This document shows positions 17,748 to 28,298 of a DNA stretch of 64,000 nucleotides, in pieces. Position numbers and translations under genes: made by a program. The notes beneath the pieces were generated by a model. That model saw only the letters and a list, made by a program, of their open reading frames with translations. It had not been told where the DNA came from and searched no databases. The stretch comes from UBA4416 sp048498515. Lineage in GTDB: Bacteria; Bacteroidota; Bacteroidia; B-17B0; Aurantibacillaceae. The stretch lies in NCBI GenBank assembly GCA_048498515.1, contig JBEHXV010000009.1, forward strand, positions 1 to 64,000, in the 5' to 3' direction. Numbering within the stretch: the first letter of the stretch is position 1; the number at the start of each line of letters is the position of its first letter.

Positions 17748-20700
17748 TTATTTGAGCAGGGTTACATGTCCTATCAGGTCGTGGGTATTTTGCAACACAT
17801 CGGTCACATGGGCTTTCCACACATACACCTCTTCCTTGGTACTGTCAAAATCGCCTTTACCTCTTACACTGCCATCCCAGGCCTTGTTAATGTCATCACT
17901 TTCAAAGATCAGCGCTCCCCAGCGGTCGAAAACCTGCAATTTGAATTGTGAAACGCCAATGCCCACCGCTTTAAAACCATCGTTTAACCCATCGCTGTTT
18001 GGCGTAAAAGCATTAGGGATAAATAATACGTAAGCCGGTTTAATAACCACATCCTTAACAATAGAGTCCCTGCAACCATAAGTATTGCTCACCCGCTGCA
18101 TGATAAGTATTGTTTTGGCATCGTTCGTTACAAAGGTGTGCGCAAAATTACGGTCTGTTTTGTGGGTGCCGTCGCTCATATCATACATTACAGTGCTGGC
18201 ACCAACCGATTTATCGGCTACTTCTATCAATGGCTCTGTAATTTCCACTTCGGTTGGTGTTACAGCAAAGTCGGCAACCGGTACCGGGTATGCGTTCACC
18301 AGGTTTGGCAGCATGGAACTTGATACACAACCGCTATCCGAAATAGCTTTTAACGTCACATTGTAATTTCCGGTACCATAGCAATGGGTTGGGTTTTGAG
18401 TGTAATCTGGTCCGCTGTTATCGCCAAAGAACCACTGGTAAGTAACAATTTGCCCGCTGCTGATGGTGCTGTTGTTGGTAAATTTGACACAAAGGCTCGG
18501 ACAACCCACATTATTTTGTGCCGCAAACAATACCGATGGCGTGGCATTGACATAAGCCGATTTAATGATGGTGTTTACACAGCCATACTGTGTCTGCACT
18601 TCCAGTTTCACGCCATAATTGCCGGTTTGCGAATAAATGTACTGAGGATTTTGCTGCACATTATCAAACACATTGTCGCCATTAAAATCCCAGCTATAAG
18701 CTGTAATGGCCCCATCGTTGCTCACCGACAGGTCATTGAATTGTGTAGCGTCGGGCAGGCAGGTAGATGGGGAAGAGAAATTGGCAACCGGGTTAAAATG
18801 AACTACAACAGGGCTGATGATTTGGTTAGCGCACTGGTTATTTGAAATAGCCGTCATTTTGCTTTGCGCGGTACCTGCCAGTGGATACACATAGGTAGGG
18901 TTAGCTGTTGAATCGTCAGGCGTGCCGTTATTGTCAAAATCCCAACGGTATTTAATAATACTGCCGGCAGCAATGCTGCTCAGGTTGGTAAATTGTGTAG
19001 CCTGGTTATGGCAGGTGGTGGTTGACTGGAAATTAACCACCGGTTTAGGATTAACCACACTGAGCCCTGAAACAGAATGGCTGCAGTTAAAACTATTGGT
19101 AGCCGTTAATGTTACATTGTAATTGCCATATGCGGCGTACATATGCGAAGGGTTAACAGCCACAGCGGTTCCTCCGTCGCCCATGGTCCAACTGTATTGC
19201 GTAGCGCCTGTACTTTGATTGCTAAAGGCGGTTGCCTGCCCCTGGCAAACAGCAGCTACCGAAAATTGCGCTACCGGGTTCGGGTGAACTATAACCGGCA
19301 ATGAATAAGCAGCTGTACAATTATTATTTGAAGTAGCCGTTAATTGTGTGGTATAAGTGCCCGGGGCAGCAAATAAGGTATTCACATTTTGGCTACTGGC
19401 ATCGGCGGTTCCGTCAGAGTTAAAATCCCATGAGTAACCTGCGATACTGCCCGAAGAAATGCTGGTGTTATTGGTATAATTGGTTACAGCGCCCATGCAA
19501 ACGTTTTGGGAAGTGAAAGAAACGTTTGGCAAAGGATTTACCGTTACAAACTGCATGATGGCATTCACACAATTTTTATCCGACATCACAATCAGTGTTA
19601 CGGGGAAACTACCTGTGGATGTGTATTGATGAGCCGGGTTAGTAGCCGCTGAAATTGTGCCATCACCAAACTGCCAGTTGCAGTTAATAACAGAACCTGT
19701 GCTTACCGATGACACGTTGGTAAAGGTGGTCATGCTGTTAAAGCACGCGTTATTGGCGGCAAACGCTGCAGTTGGTAATGGACTAATGGTTAAAGGTTGA
19801 AGGATGGTATCTTTACATCCGTTATTGGAGGTTGTAATTAATTGCACATTATATGAACCACTGCCGGCATAATTTTCAAAAGCATTTTGGCTGGTAGCGG
19901 TTCCTCCGTTCCCAAAATCCCAATTATTGGCGGCAATGGTTCCGCCATTCACATGACTCGCATTAATAAAAGCTACCGTTTGTGTGCAGGCAGTAAGTTG
20001 CGTAATCACAAAGCCGGCCACCGGTTTTTCATACACGGTAACAATTCCTGAAGAATTGTTGCTGCAATTAAAATTACTGGTGGCCGATAAGCTCACATTA
20101 TAATTGCCTGCCGCAGCGTACTGATGGGTTGGAGTTGCTCCTGCTCCTGTTGTGTTATCGCCAAAGGTCCAGGCATAACTTGTGATTTGCCCACTGGTAA
20201 TTGCCGATTGGTTAGTGAATGAAGTACCAAAACCAAAGCAAACCGGCTGGGCGGCAAACTGAACAGCTGGTTTAGGATAAACAACCGCGTTGCCCGAAGC
20301 CGCGTTCACACAATTAAAGTTGCTGGTGGCGGTTAGTGTAATATTATATGTTCCATCGGCAGCGTAGGTGTGTATTGGGCCCGGAAGCGTAGCAGTTGTA
20401 TTATCGCCAAAATTCCAGTTGTAGGAATTTATTTGCCCGCTGGTAATACTCGATTGGTTGGTAAAACTCACCGGTACCCCATCGCATACCGAAGTTGCAC
20501 TAAACTGCACCACAGGATTTGGATGAACCGTAACTGCCTGCGAATAGCTTGCAACGCAATTGTTATTGGAAGTAGCCGTTAATAATGCTACATAGGTCCC
20601 TGATCCTGTATATAAATGATTGGGAGATGTTGCAGTAGCATCAATGCTTCCGTTCGATTCAAAGTCCCAGGTATAATTTGTAATGCTTCCGCTGGTAATA

Positions 20701-22319
20701 GTTGAATTATTGGTGAAGTTCATTGGCAAGCCATCACAAACACTGACCGCGGTAAATAAAGCAGCCGGTAAAGGGTTTACACTAACGGTGTGCGAAATGC
20801 TGTTTGTGCAATTGTTATTGGAAGTAACAGTTAAGGTTACCACATAATTGCCTGCAGTAGCATATTGGTGTGTTGGCTGGTTTAAGGAAGAAAGTCCCCC
20901 ATCACCAAATTGCCAGTTATAAGTACTGAGAGAGCCAGTGCTAATTGCCGACGTGTTGGTAAAAGTAGTAGTACCGTTGGCGCAAGCTGTATTTGCTGTA
21001 AAGTCGGCAACCGGTAAAGGACTGATGGTAACAGGCAGCATCATGGTGTCTTTGCAACCCATATCGCTGGTTGTGATTAACTGTACGTTGTAAACGCCAA
21101 TATTGCCATAGGTGTGTGTGGCGTTTGAGGTGGTTCCGGTATTCCCGTCGCCCAGGTTCCAGTCATTGGAATAAATGTACCCGCTGCTCACAGTACTGCT
21201 ATTGGTAAATGAAATGTTACTGGTACAAGGTGTCAGTTGGCTTGCTGTAAAAGCGGCAACCGGTTTAGGAAACGCGCTTAAGCTGTAATTGATGGTTGGT
21301 CCCGGACAACCGGTTACCATTGTTAAGTTTAAAACATAATTACCTGCCATGCCGGTGGTAATGTTTTGTCCTGTCATCGCCGATCCATCAGGCAGCGTCC
21401 AGTTATAAGCTGCAAATCCGGGAGGGGCTAATAACTGTACAGTTGAACCCTGGCATAAAATGCCATTGCGTGTAATGCCATAATTTGAGCAGCTTCCATC
21501 TATGTAAGCATAAGCGTAATGCCCACCCAGGGCACAATCATAGGTTGTAAACCGAATGGTGACATTTTGCCCGATAAAAGCCTGAAGGTCTACACTCACA
21601 CTGGTCCATGGTTTATATACCACATTGGCGCAGCTGGTAGAGTTAACAAAGCCCGGGATATTTTGCCCTGCCGCTACATTGTAATAAGTACAAGGGATCT
21701 GTACGCCGTTCGAGTCTACCATGTCAATCTGGAAGCTTGGTTGGTCAACCACCGCGTGGCCCGGATCTTCGAACACCACCGCATACCTGTAGGTAAAATT
21801 CGCGTTGGCCGAAGTAACGCTAAAGGTTTGTTCGAGCCTGTCGGCAATGCCGCCAGTACCATTATTACCCAGCTTCACAGAAAAACTACCGCCTGGTGAA
21901 ACCACCGGAAAGCCACCGCAGCCATCGGTACCGGCCCCCGATGTAATAACCTGTGCACCGCCAGCCGATGCACAACAACCGGTAGCATTGTAACCGGGGT
22001 TATAACCAGTGGAACGTGTCCAGCCGTTAAGGTTTCCTGATTCAAAATCGATGTTGGTACATGCCTGCTGTGGCGTAGGAGCCTGGCCCTGGATACGCTG
22101 GGAGGGATAGTACGTATCACGGAGATAATCTCTTTGGTGAGATTGAATAAATTCGGGCAGCAGAGTTAAGGAGGTGTGATTGGACAAATAAAAATTTCTC
22201 CATTGCTGTTCATTAAAGTTTGCCAAACTGTCAATCGTAGAGGGTGAATTGATCGTTTGGCCTTTTGCTGTTATACCTATAAGCATAGCCAGCATTACCG
22301 TTAGTAAATTCGTTTTCAT
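17748..22319 (-). CDS. Giant PKD-repeat surface protein with gliding-motility-type T9SS sorting domain
   Basis: A 1523-residue exported protein. Signal peptide ends AKGQ. Residues about 85-290 form a non-repeat domain with many Cys and a jelly-roll-like pattern (LEQTFSVTSANANFTYRYAVVF). Then come 13 consecutive PKD-like domains of about 85 residues, each opening 'P.a.F......C.....F.N.S' and containing 'W.FGDG' and 'H.Y...G.Y.V.L'. The last about 90 residues are the gliding-motility-associated C-terminal domain (FIPNAFTPNSDGLNDGF, LQVFDRWGALIFES, WDGSVRG), a T9SS type B sorting signal. It is thus secreted to or across the outer membrane. Such proteins are adhesin-like; no ligand is visible. 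The repeats are near-identical in places and prone to recombination or misassembly. Confidence 0.92.
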   Translation of the reverse strand: MKTNLLTVMLAMLIGITAKGQTINSPSTIDSLANFNEQQWRNFYLSNHTSLTLLPEFIQSHQRDYLRDTYYPSQRIQGQAPTPQQACTNIDFESGNLNGWTRSTGYNPGYNATGCCASAGGAQVITSGAGTDGCGGFPVVSPGGSFSVKLGNNGTGGIADRLEQTFSVTSANANFTYRYAVVFEDPGHAVVDQPSFQIDMVDSNGVQIPCTYYNVAAGQNIPGFVNSTSCANVVYKPWTSVSVDLQAFIGQNVTIRFTTYDCALGGHYAYAYIDGSCSNYGITRNGILCQGSTVQLLAPPGFAAYNWTLPDGSAMTGQNITTGMAGNYVLNLTMVTGCPGPTINYSLSAFPKPVAAFTASQLTPCTSNISFTNSSTVSSGYIYSNDWNLGDGNTGTTSNATHTYGNIGVYNVQLITTSDMGCKDTMMLPVTISPLPVADFTANTACANGTTTFTNTSAISTGSLSTYNWQFGDGGLSSLNQPTHQYATAGNYVVTLTVTSNNNCTNSISHTVSVNPLPAALFTAVSVCDGLPMNFTNNSTITSGSITNYTWDFESNGSIDATATSPNHLYTGSGTYVALLTATSNNNCVASYSQAVTVHPNPVVQFSATSVCDGVPVSFTNQSSITSGQINSYNWNFGDNTTATLPGPIHTYAADGTYNITLTATSNFNCVNAASGNAVVYPKPAVQFAAQPVCFGFGTSFTNQSAITSGQITSYAWTFGDNTTGAGATPTHQYAAAGNYNVSLSATSNFNCSNNSSGIVTVYEKPVAGFVITQLTACTQTVAFINASHVNGGTIAANNWDFGNGGTATSQNAFENYAGSGSYNVQLITTSNNGCKDTILQPLTISPLPTAAFAANNACFNSMTTFTNVSSVSTGSVINCNWQFGDGTISAATNPAHQYTSTGSFPVTLIVMSDKNCVNAIMQFVTVNPLPNVSFTSQNVCMGAVTNYTNNTSISSGSIAGYSWDFNSDGTADASSQNVNTLFAAPGTYTTQLTATSNNNCTAAYSLPVIVHPNPVAQFSVAAVCQGQATAFSNQSTGATQYSWTMGDGGTAVAVNPSHMYAAYGNYNVTLTATNSFNCSHSVSGLSVVNPKPVVNFQSTTTCHNQATQFTNLSSIAAGSIIKYRWDFDNNGTPDDSTANPTYVYPLAGTAQSKMTAISNNQCANQIISPVVVHFNPVANFSSPSTCLPDATQFNDLSVSNDGAITAYSWDFNGDNVFDNVQQNPQYIYSQTGNYGVKLEVQTQYGCVNTIIKSAYVNATPSVLFAAQNNVGCPSLCVKFTNNSTISSGQIVTYQWFFGDNSGPDYTQNPTHCYGTGNYNVTLKAISDSGCVSSSMLPNLVNAYPVPVADFAVTPTEVEITEPLIEVADKSVGASTVMYDMSDGTHKTDRNFAHTFVTNDAKTILIMQRVSNTYGCRDSIVKDVVIKPAYVLFIPNAFTPNSDGLNDGFKAVGIGVSQFKLQVFDRWGALIFESDDINKAWDGSVRGKGDFDSTKEEVYVWKAHVTDVLQNTHDLIGHVTLLK

Positions 22320-22595
22320 GGTTCCCGGGTTTTGAAGAGTTGAATACTTTTTTCATTGTGTAATAGGATTTTAATTGAAGACCAGTCTTTTCCTTTAAAA
22401 ACAGGGCTTTCGGGGCATTATTATTTTTAAACTACTTATTTGTACTGCTAATGATTATTTAAGTTTCATTTATACAGGGATTTTTTTACGCTTATTTTTT
22501 AAACCGGCTTCGGTTCAAAAGGCAGGTAAAAAGATTTAACGATAAGATCGCATGGTCTGTCAATCCAAAATGCGGCTTTGTTGGTAAATTTCTGT
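22320..22595. other. Intergenic region between PKD giant and DUF4190-like gene
   Basis: About 300 bases to the next start, with no convincing gene. It holds the start region of the leftward PKD gene (no clear TAnnTTTG box seen) and, at its right end, a promoter for the rightward gene. Confidence 0.5.
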
Positions 22596-22624
22596 TTGGA
22601 TAAAACCAAAAAATAATATCTTAG
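22596..22624 (+). promoter_or_regulatory. Promoter of DUF4190-like membrane protein
   Basis: TTG at 22596-22598, an 18-base spacer, and TATCTTAG at 22617-22624 (close to TAnnTTTG), 15 bases before the ATG at 22640. Confidence 0.45.
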
Positions 22625-22639
22625 CTAAAAAATATATTT

Positions 22640-23029
22640 ATGGAAGAAAACAACACAACAAATCAGACACCTCAACCGGAACAAAATATCAATCAGCAGT
22701 TCAACGCTCAATTCGGGCAGCAGCCTGTACCAAACGCTACGGCAGTTTTAGTATTAGGGATCATTTCCATAGCCCTGTGCTGGTGCTATGGCATCATCGC
22801 GTTAACCTGCGGTATTATTGCGCTTGTATTAGCCAATAAAGGAGCAGCTATTTACAAGGCAAATCCTGATGCCTATAAGCTGGCATCTTACAATAACTTA
22901 AAAGCCGGAAAAATTTGCGCCATTATAGGCTTATGCTTATCGGCCTTAATGCTTATTTATGTGCTTGTGGTATTATGCTTTGTTGGTGCTACCATGTCGG
23001 CAATGCCTTGGGACCAAATGATGAAGTAA
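22640..23029 (+). CDS. Small DUF4190-like membrane protein
   Basis: A 129-residue protein with a polar, Gln/Asn/Pro-rich N-terminus (residues 1-33) and two hydrophobic helices separated by a short loop: AVLVLGIISIALCWCYGII...CGIIALVLANKG, and later GKICAIIGLCLSALMLIYVLVVL. This layout (disordered tail, then paired helices with small-residue motifs) is that of DUF4190/'CCC-motif' membrane proteins found widely in Bacteroidota. Function unknown. Own promoter and strong terminator indicate a single-gene unit. Confidence 0.75.
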   Translation: MEENNTTNQTPQPEQNINQQFNAQFGQQPVPNATAVLVLGIISIALCWCYGIIALTCGIIALVLANKGAAIYKANPDAYKLASYNNLKAGKICAIIGLCLSALMLIYVLVVLCFVGATMSAMPWDQMMK

Positions 23030-23047
23030 TAACCCATTACCGGAAAC

Positions 23048-23086
23048 AAAAATGCCTTTGACAATCTCAAAGGCATTTTTATTTTT
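23048..23086 (+). terminator. Terminator after DUF4190-like gene
   Basis: A 12-bp perfect stem (AAAAATGCCTTT/AAAGGCATTTTT) with a 9-base loop and T-rich tail. The following gene starts 7 bases after the tail. Confidence 0.9.
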
Positions 23087-23092
23087 TAAAAC

Positions 23093-23389
23093 ATGATCCA
23101 CTGGTTAGAAAATCATTTATTTACCTGCCTCTTTAAAGCTCACCTGGGAATAGAATGCCCGGGCTGTGGTACACAAAGGGCTTTAATTGCTTTATTAAAA
23201 GGCAACCTTGCAGAATCGGTACATTATCACGCGGCCTTAATTCCATTCCTGGCAACTTTACTGGCGCTTATCATTCAGCTGGTTGTAAAACACGAAAAAG
23301 GAGGCAGGGTGGTTATGTGGCTGTTCATTTTCACCACCTGCATTACCTTCATTCAATACATTATACGGCAGATCATTCTGTTTACCTGA
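23093..23389 (+). CDS. DUF2752 family membrane protein
   Basis: A 98-residue protein with the hallmark CPGCGTQRA motif near residue 22, followed by an amphipathic stretch and two transmembrane helices, as in DUF2752 proteins. Their biochemical role is unknown; the motif could bind metal or form a disulfide. It often lies next to DUF4190/CD225-type membrane proteins, as here. Its 3' end overlaps the convergent giant T9SS gene by 8 bases. Confidence 0.88.
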   Translation: MIHWLENHLFTCLFKAHLGIECPGCGTQRALIALLKGNLAESVHYHAALIPFLATLLALIIQLVVKHEKGGRVVMWLFIFTTCITFIQYIIRQIILFT

Positions 23390-26300
23390 CCGGTAATTTA
23401 ATTGTCTTTGCGGTATCGTTACCGGTAATATTCAGGAAATAAGTTCCGGGAGCCTGATGTGTCAAATCAACAGGAAGATTAATGTTCGACGCGTCAAGGT
23501 TTCCGTAGTCCATAATCAGTTTCCCAGCAACATCAAACAATTTAAAGTTCAGAACCGATTGATCGTCTACTGAACCTTGAATGAGGTATTCGTTTTTCTC
23601 AAGTGTTTTTATCAACAGGGAACCCATCACTGTATTATTGCTCAGGCTGGTTACCAAATCTGTAATCACCACAATTGGTTTGTAAACCGTATCAGTACAA
23701 CCACCATTGCTGGTTGCAACCAGGCTAACCGTGTAAATGCCCGCTGTGTAATAATTATAGCTTGGGTCGCTGGCCGAGGAAAGTCCCAGGTTATCTCCAA
23801 AATTCCATTCACTATTGATGGAGTTGGATGATGTATTGGTAAAAGTGGCCGTACCGCCGCTTGATATGTAAACCGTATCGGCCACAGTAAACTGTGCAAC
23901 AGGAAGGTCAACCGAAATTATGGTAAATGTAGAATCATGATTATCGCATTGTCCAACAGTATTCATTTCCAGGGAATAATCGCCGCCAACAAGATTTTTC
24001 AAGGTATCGCCCATTGCTCTGTTAAGACTTGTTTTAATGGTTGTTCCGCCCGCGTCTTTCCAGTAGTAGTTCCATGGTCCGCTATTGGCGCCAACAGCGC
24101 TAATGGCTCCCTGGGCAGGCTGTGCGCAATTTGGTTGGACCAGATCAGCAGAAATGCTTAAAGGGTTAATGGTGATATTTAAAATAAAACGCGCGGTGGT
24201 TGTGGAAGCATTTAAAGTAAATACATAATTATGCGTTTTCAGGTCTGTGGTAATGCCATTAAAGGTGTCGTATAAAGAGATGCAGGCTCCGGTTGGAAAC
24301 GAATTATAATCGGCAATACTGATGGTGTAGGTACCCGAATGACCCGTGGTGGTTTTTAATGGTGAACTGAATGTAGACGTAATAGGTGCGATACCGTTGA
24401 CCTGGAAATTAGTACTGTTTTTTTGAAGCATGATCAAAGGCGCAGCCGGATCCTGGCCTGCCATTTTTATAGCATCGTATTCTTCATCCAGCGTATCGGT
24501 AGCACCGGGTTGTATGTATAAAACGGTTTCATCGTGGTGCGAGGAAGGCCCGTCCAGGTACAACCTCAACATTTGCTGTGTAACTGCAACCTGCGCGGTT
24601 TGGCTCATTTTCAAAAAGGTAGGATTTCCGGCAACCTTATTCGCTTCGGTTGCATTTATGGCTGTAGCGCCCCTTGAGTGCACATAAAATCCCTGGCACA
24701 TTGGTATGGTATCGCTTATGCCACCTGCACCCAGGGCTGGGCTGCTGATCCCGTTTACATAACTTGCATGTCCACCGCTTCCACCATTCAGGTCGGCATT
24801 GTACATGTAAATAGCATTATCAAGGTTTGCCGTTGCACCCCTTAACAAACTCCATTTTATTGGCGAAGGATAGGGGTTATGAATTAAGTTCCAGCCATCG
24901 TCGTTTGGCGAACCTGTATTGGTTCGGGTCAAAGGAATGGTATTGTTGAATTTGCGCACGGGACCTGTTACATCCATCAGCATATTGGTAGTTGTTACCT
25001 GTCCGTTTCCTAAATATACCCAGTAGCCCCTGTTTGGAAGGATGGGGTTGGTAATAGCCGTTAAAGGTATGTAAGACGCAACCGCATCAAAAAGTCCGGG
25101 TTTTGTTTCATCGTACCAATAAACGGAGTTAAAACCCGCTGCAGTGCCATCAGGACATGTTGGGCAGCTAATGACAATATCATCATCCCAGTCCTGCAGG
25201 GTTAAGGTAGATGAGATGGGCGATCCCAACAAGGCCCAGCCTGTGTACCCCCCCGGAACAAAACGCTGTACGGTAACATTACCAATAATATTACCTGTAC
25301 CTGTTATCTGGGCTATCCTTGCTGTTCTTGTTGCATTTGAAAGCATGGTAAACACCTGGGAATTGGTATTGAAGGTTCCGTTACTCAGTGTCAGGGTATT
25401 CATCAGGCTTTGCGCATGGCCTAATGTTGCTCCCGCGTTATTGGTCAATGTAAGATCGTAGAAACTGGTAGTGCTTGCCCCGGTAATGCTTTGCGCTGTT
25501 GTTCCGTTCAGTAGCACCAATCCTTTCCTGGCATAAAAAGTACCGTTGTTGGTAAACGCGGTTTTTAGCGTGATTTGATTATTGGTGGTATTCACATCGA
25601 GCAGGGCGCCCGAATTAATGGTTATATTGGTTGCTGTAATGGCCGATAATAACGTTTTAGTACCGCTGCCGTTAAACACCATATTGTTAAAGGTTTCACC
25701 GCTTGGCTTATAAATGGTTTGTGCCGATGCCGAATTGAAAGTAACCGTTCCGGCGCCGGGAACAAAAGTCCCTACATTGTTCGACCAGTTGCGACCCAGT
25801 GTGATGTTAAGACCGCTTACATTAAGTGTCCCACTTGTAATAGCCACATCGTTAATGACATTAATAGAATTGGTCACTAATTTTGCAGTGGCATTCGCGC
25901 TGTTTACATGCAAACCACCAATGGAATAATTGGTATTAATACTGATGGTTTGCGCTGCCGGCGTGGTTGAGTTCCCAATTTGCAATGTACCTCCTGTTAC
26001 AGCGCCACCAATACTTCCGGTATTTATATAGCCAAGATCCTGTGCTCCCGTCCCACCTTCGCGCGGTATAATCAATAAACCACCCGTCATGCTAAACTGC
26101 GATCCCGCCCCGGCAATTTGAAACGGTGCAATGGTGGTGTTGGTTGAACCTACCGAAGGCACTATGATAGAGCCGCCGCTTAAGGTAAATTTCGACAGGT
26201 TATTGATACCTGTTGCATAATACTTACCGGCAATGTTTAATAAGCCGTTGCTCACGGTTAAAAATCCACCGTTCGATAAAAGATCTTCATTTGCCGCGTT

Positions 26301-28049
26301 GCCAACATTTAAAGTCCCTGAGGATACCGTTACATTTCCAAACATGGTTAGCGTGGCGCCTATATTTACTGTTGCCTGGTTCGAGTTGACCCACAAGCCT
26401 CCTTTTTGAGGAATGGTAGCCGTTCCGGAGAATGGCGTAATGTTGACAGCGGAAGCAGAAGACAACTTAAAGGTACCTGTATTAATGGTTAAAAAATTAG
26501 TTGGAGCTGTAAAATTAGTGGATGTTACATTGAGCATATTGTTAATGGATGTGCCCATATCCAGCGTCATTAAATTGAAATTAGTTGTTGTTCCTGAACC
26601 GCTGATGTTCTGGCTTCCGCTTTTTGAAAAGATAATGTTACATAAGCTGTTATTATCTGTGGCGAAATTTAACGTTCCATTGTTAATCAAATTTCCATTC
26701 GTCAGCTCTACCTGGTGATCGGCGTTAGAGTTGGTAGCTACATCAAAAATAGCCCTGTTGTTTATCGTAATGTCTTTGCTTACTGTGAGGGTCCTGTCGT
26801 TATTGGTGGTAAACCTTAAAACAGTTACCGAGCCCTGCCCTATGGATAAGGAATTACACACCGCGTTGGCATTAATAGACACCGTATGTGTATTGACGAT
26901 TATCACATCTTCATATGCTGTAGGCACACCGGAAGGAGACCAGGTATTGGCAGTGTTCCAGTTCCCGCTTGTAACAGATTTTTTAACGCCTCCTGCCTGC
27001 GTGGCATTGGTTCCGTTAATCGGGTTACTCAGGCAACCTTCAGTTACCGCATACACTTTCCAGTAATAGGTTGTGGATGGCAGCAAGCCTGTAATAGCCG
27101 CGTTGGTTGAATTGGCTGGCCTTTGCATTACAAAATCATAATTCACACCATCCGTTGAATTGTAAATAACATAACCCACTTCGTTGGTTGCCCAGTTGGG
27201 CCAGTTCAATGTCATACCGGTTTGGTTGGTACCCGAAAAGGTAACAGTGCCTGTAATGCTGGCAGGAACGGGTGGCGTAAATTTATATTGTGAATTGGCC
27301 GCCGGCATTGCCGACAGGTTATTTTGCTCTGTATTATTCAGCACATTGGTGTTAACGGTTTGCAGCATTTTTAGCTGGGCAGGCGTTGGGTTGGCCGCAA
27401 TGGTTGGCCCGTTAATACCCATAGAGTACGAGAATGTAAATGTACCATTGTTCATCACACCATAATTCACAAAGATCACCCCTGTGCTTTCAACCAGTTT
27501 TACCTGGAAGTTGAGGCTTGGTGTAACATTGGTATATACCGCCATATTGATCCACTCAACCGTTAAGGTCCTGTTGGGCGCTGCTCCTGTTACCTGGTAT
27601 TTGATGCCGTTTCCAAGAGCGTCTGTTCCACCCTGTGCCATTAAATCATCGTAAAAAGGGGCAATGGCCGGGTTGGTTGAGTTGGCCAGGTTGTTCTCGG
27701 TAAAAGCGCTGTTCAGGTATCCAAAGGCATCTCCTACCGCTCCCCCATCATCGGTTGAAGTGGAAAAATCGAGAAACCCGTTGGTAGAAACCGAGAACTG
27801 CGTATAGCGAATGCCATTATACCAAAAATCAAAACCTATATCGGCAAAATCAGAACGGTTATCATCTTGTGTAAAGGTAGCCGTATTCCTCCAGCTATCG
27901 AAAGCGCTTCCTGTTAAATTAATGGATGTGTAAGCAACTCCGGTACTTCGTACGGTAGTATAGTTAGCAATGGATTGTCCTTTTGCTGTTTGCATAAATA
28001 CAAGAAGCACAAGACAAATATTTAAACTATATCGAAATAGGTTTGGCAT
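23382..28049 (-). CDS. Large T9SS-secreted protein with FnIII, filament-like and PKD domains
   Basis: A 1555-residue exported protein. Signal peptide ends AKGQ. Residues about 30-250 are a beta-rich domain (FADIGFDFWYNGIRYTQFSVS). A fibronectin type III domain follows at about 255-350 (LNWPNWATNEVGYVIYNSTDG to TTYYWKVYAVTEGC). Then a SGNWNTANTWSPSGVPT module introduces a long parallel beta-helix-like region rich in Asn, Thr and Gly (about 360-950). A mixed region (about 950-1380) is followed by one PKD domain (about 1395-1475). The C-terminus is a T9SS type A sorting domain (FKLFDVAGKLI...APGTYFLNI). No catalytic motif seen. Probably an adhesin or surface filament component. Confidence 0.9.
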   Translation of the reverse strand: MPNLFRYSLNICLVLLVFMQTAKGQSIANYTTVRSTGVAYTSINLTGSAFDSWRNTATFTQDDNRSDFADIGFDFWYNGIRYTQFSVSTNGFLDFSTSTDDGGAVGDAFGYLNSAFTENNLANSTNPAIAPFYDDLMAQGGTDALGNGIKYQVTGAAPNRTLTVEWINMAVYTNVTPSLNFQVKLVESTGVIFVNYGVMNNGTFTFSYSMGINGPTIAANPTPAQLKMLQTVNTNVLNNTEQNNLSAMPAANSQYKFTPPVPASITGTVTFSGTNQTGMTLNWPNWATNEVGYVIYNSTDGVNYDFVMQRPANSTNAAITGLLPSTTYYWKVYAVTEGCLSNPINGTNATQAGGVKKSVTSGNWNTANTWSPSGVPTAYEDVIIVNTHTVSINANAVCNSLSIGQGSVTVLRFTTNNDRTLTVSKDITINNRAIFDVATNSNADHQVELTNGNLINNGTLNFATDNNSLCNIIFSKSGSQNISGSGTTTNFNLMTLDMGTSINNMLNVTSTNFTAPTNFLTINTGTFKLSSASAVNITPFSGTATIPQKGGLWVNSNQATVNIGATLTMFGNVTVSSGTLNVGNAANEDLLSNGGFLTVSNGLLNIAGKYYATGINNLSKFTLSGGSIIVPSVGSTNTTIAPFQIAGAGSQFSMTGGLLIIPREGGTGAQDLGYINTGSIGGAVTGGTLQIGNSTTPAAQTISINTNYSIGGLHVNSANATAKLVTNSINVINDVAITSGTLNVSGLNITLGRNWSNNVGTFVPGAGTVTFNSASAQTIYKPSGETFNNMVFNGSGTKTLLSAITATNITINSGALLDVNTTNNQITLKTAFTNNGTFYARKGLVLLNGTTAQSITGASTTSFYDLTLTNNAGATLGHAQSLMNTLTLSNGTFNTNSQVFTMLSNATRTARIAQITGTGNIIGNVTVQRFVPGGYTGWALLGSPISSTLTLQDWDDDIVISCPTCPDGTAAGFNSVYWYDETKPGLFDAVASYIPLTAITNPILPNRGYWVYLGNGQVTTTNMLMDVTGPVRKFNNTIPLTRTNTGSPNDDGWNLIHNPYPSPIKWSLLRGATANLDNAIYMYNADLNGGSGGHASYVNGISSPALGAGGISDTIPMCQGFYVHSRGATAINATEANKVAGNPTFLKMSQTAQVAVTQQMLRLYLDGPSSHHDETVLYIQPGATDTLDEEYDAIKMAGQDPAAPLIMLQKNSTNFQVNGIAPITSTFSSPLKTTTGHSGTYTISIADYNSFPTGACISLYDTFNGITTDLKTHNYVFTLNASTTTARFILNITINPLSISADLVQPNCAQPAQGAISAVGANSGPWNYYWKDAGGTTIKTSLNRAMGDTLKNLVGGDYSLEMNTVGQCDNHDSTFTIISVDLPVAQFTVADTVYISSGGTATFTNTSSNSINSEWNFGDNLGLSSASDPSYNYYTAGIYTVSLVATSNGGCTDTVYKPIVVITDLVTSLSNNTVMGSLLIKTLEKNEYLIQGSVDDQSVLNFKLFDVAGKLIMDYGNLDASNINLPVDLTHQAPGTYFLNITGNDTAKTIKLPVR

Positions 28050-28298
28050 AAAGGGGGACTTACCTATCCACGAATTTAGAATAATTTCTTACATATCCCA
28101 TGATTTTAACAAATTGATTTCCTCAATTTAAACTTAATAAAACCTCTAAAAATCAAGTAATTGAACTGTTAATCTCCACATACTAATTATTCATCTATAA
28201 ATAATTGCAGGAAATCTAAATTTTGCGGCTGAACCGATTCCTGAGGAAATATGAAAAAAATCGGCAATTAGGCTGTTTTTTGAGGTGAATTATTTCCC

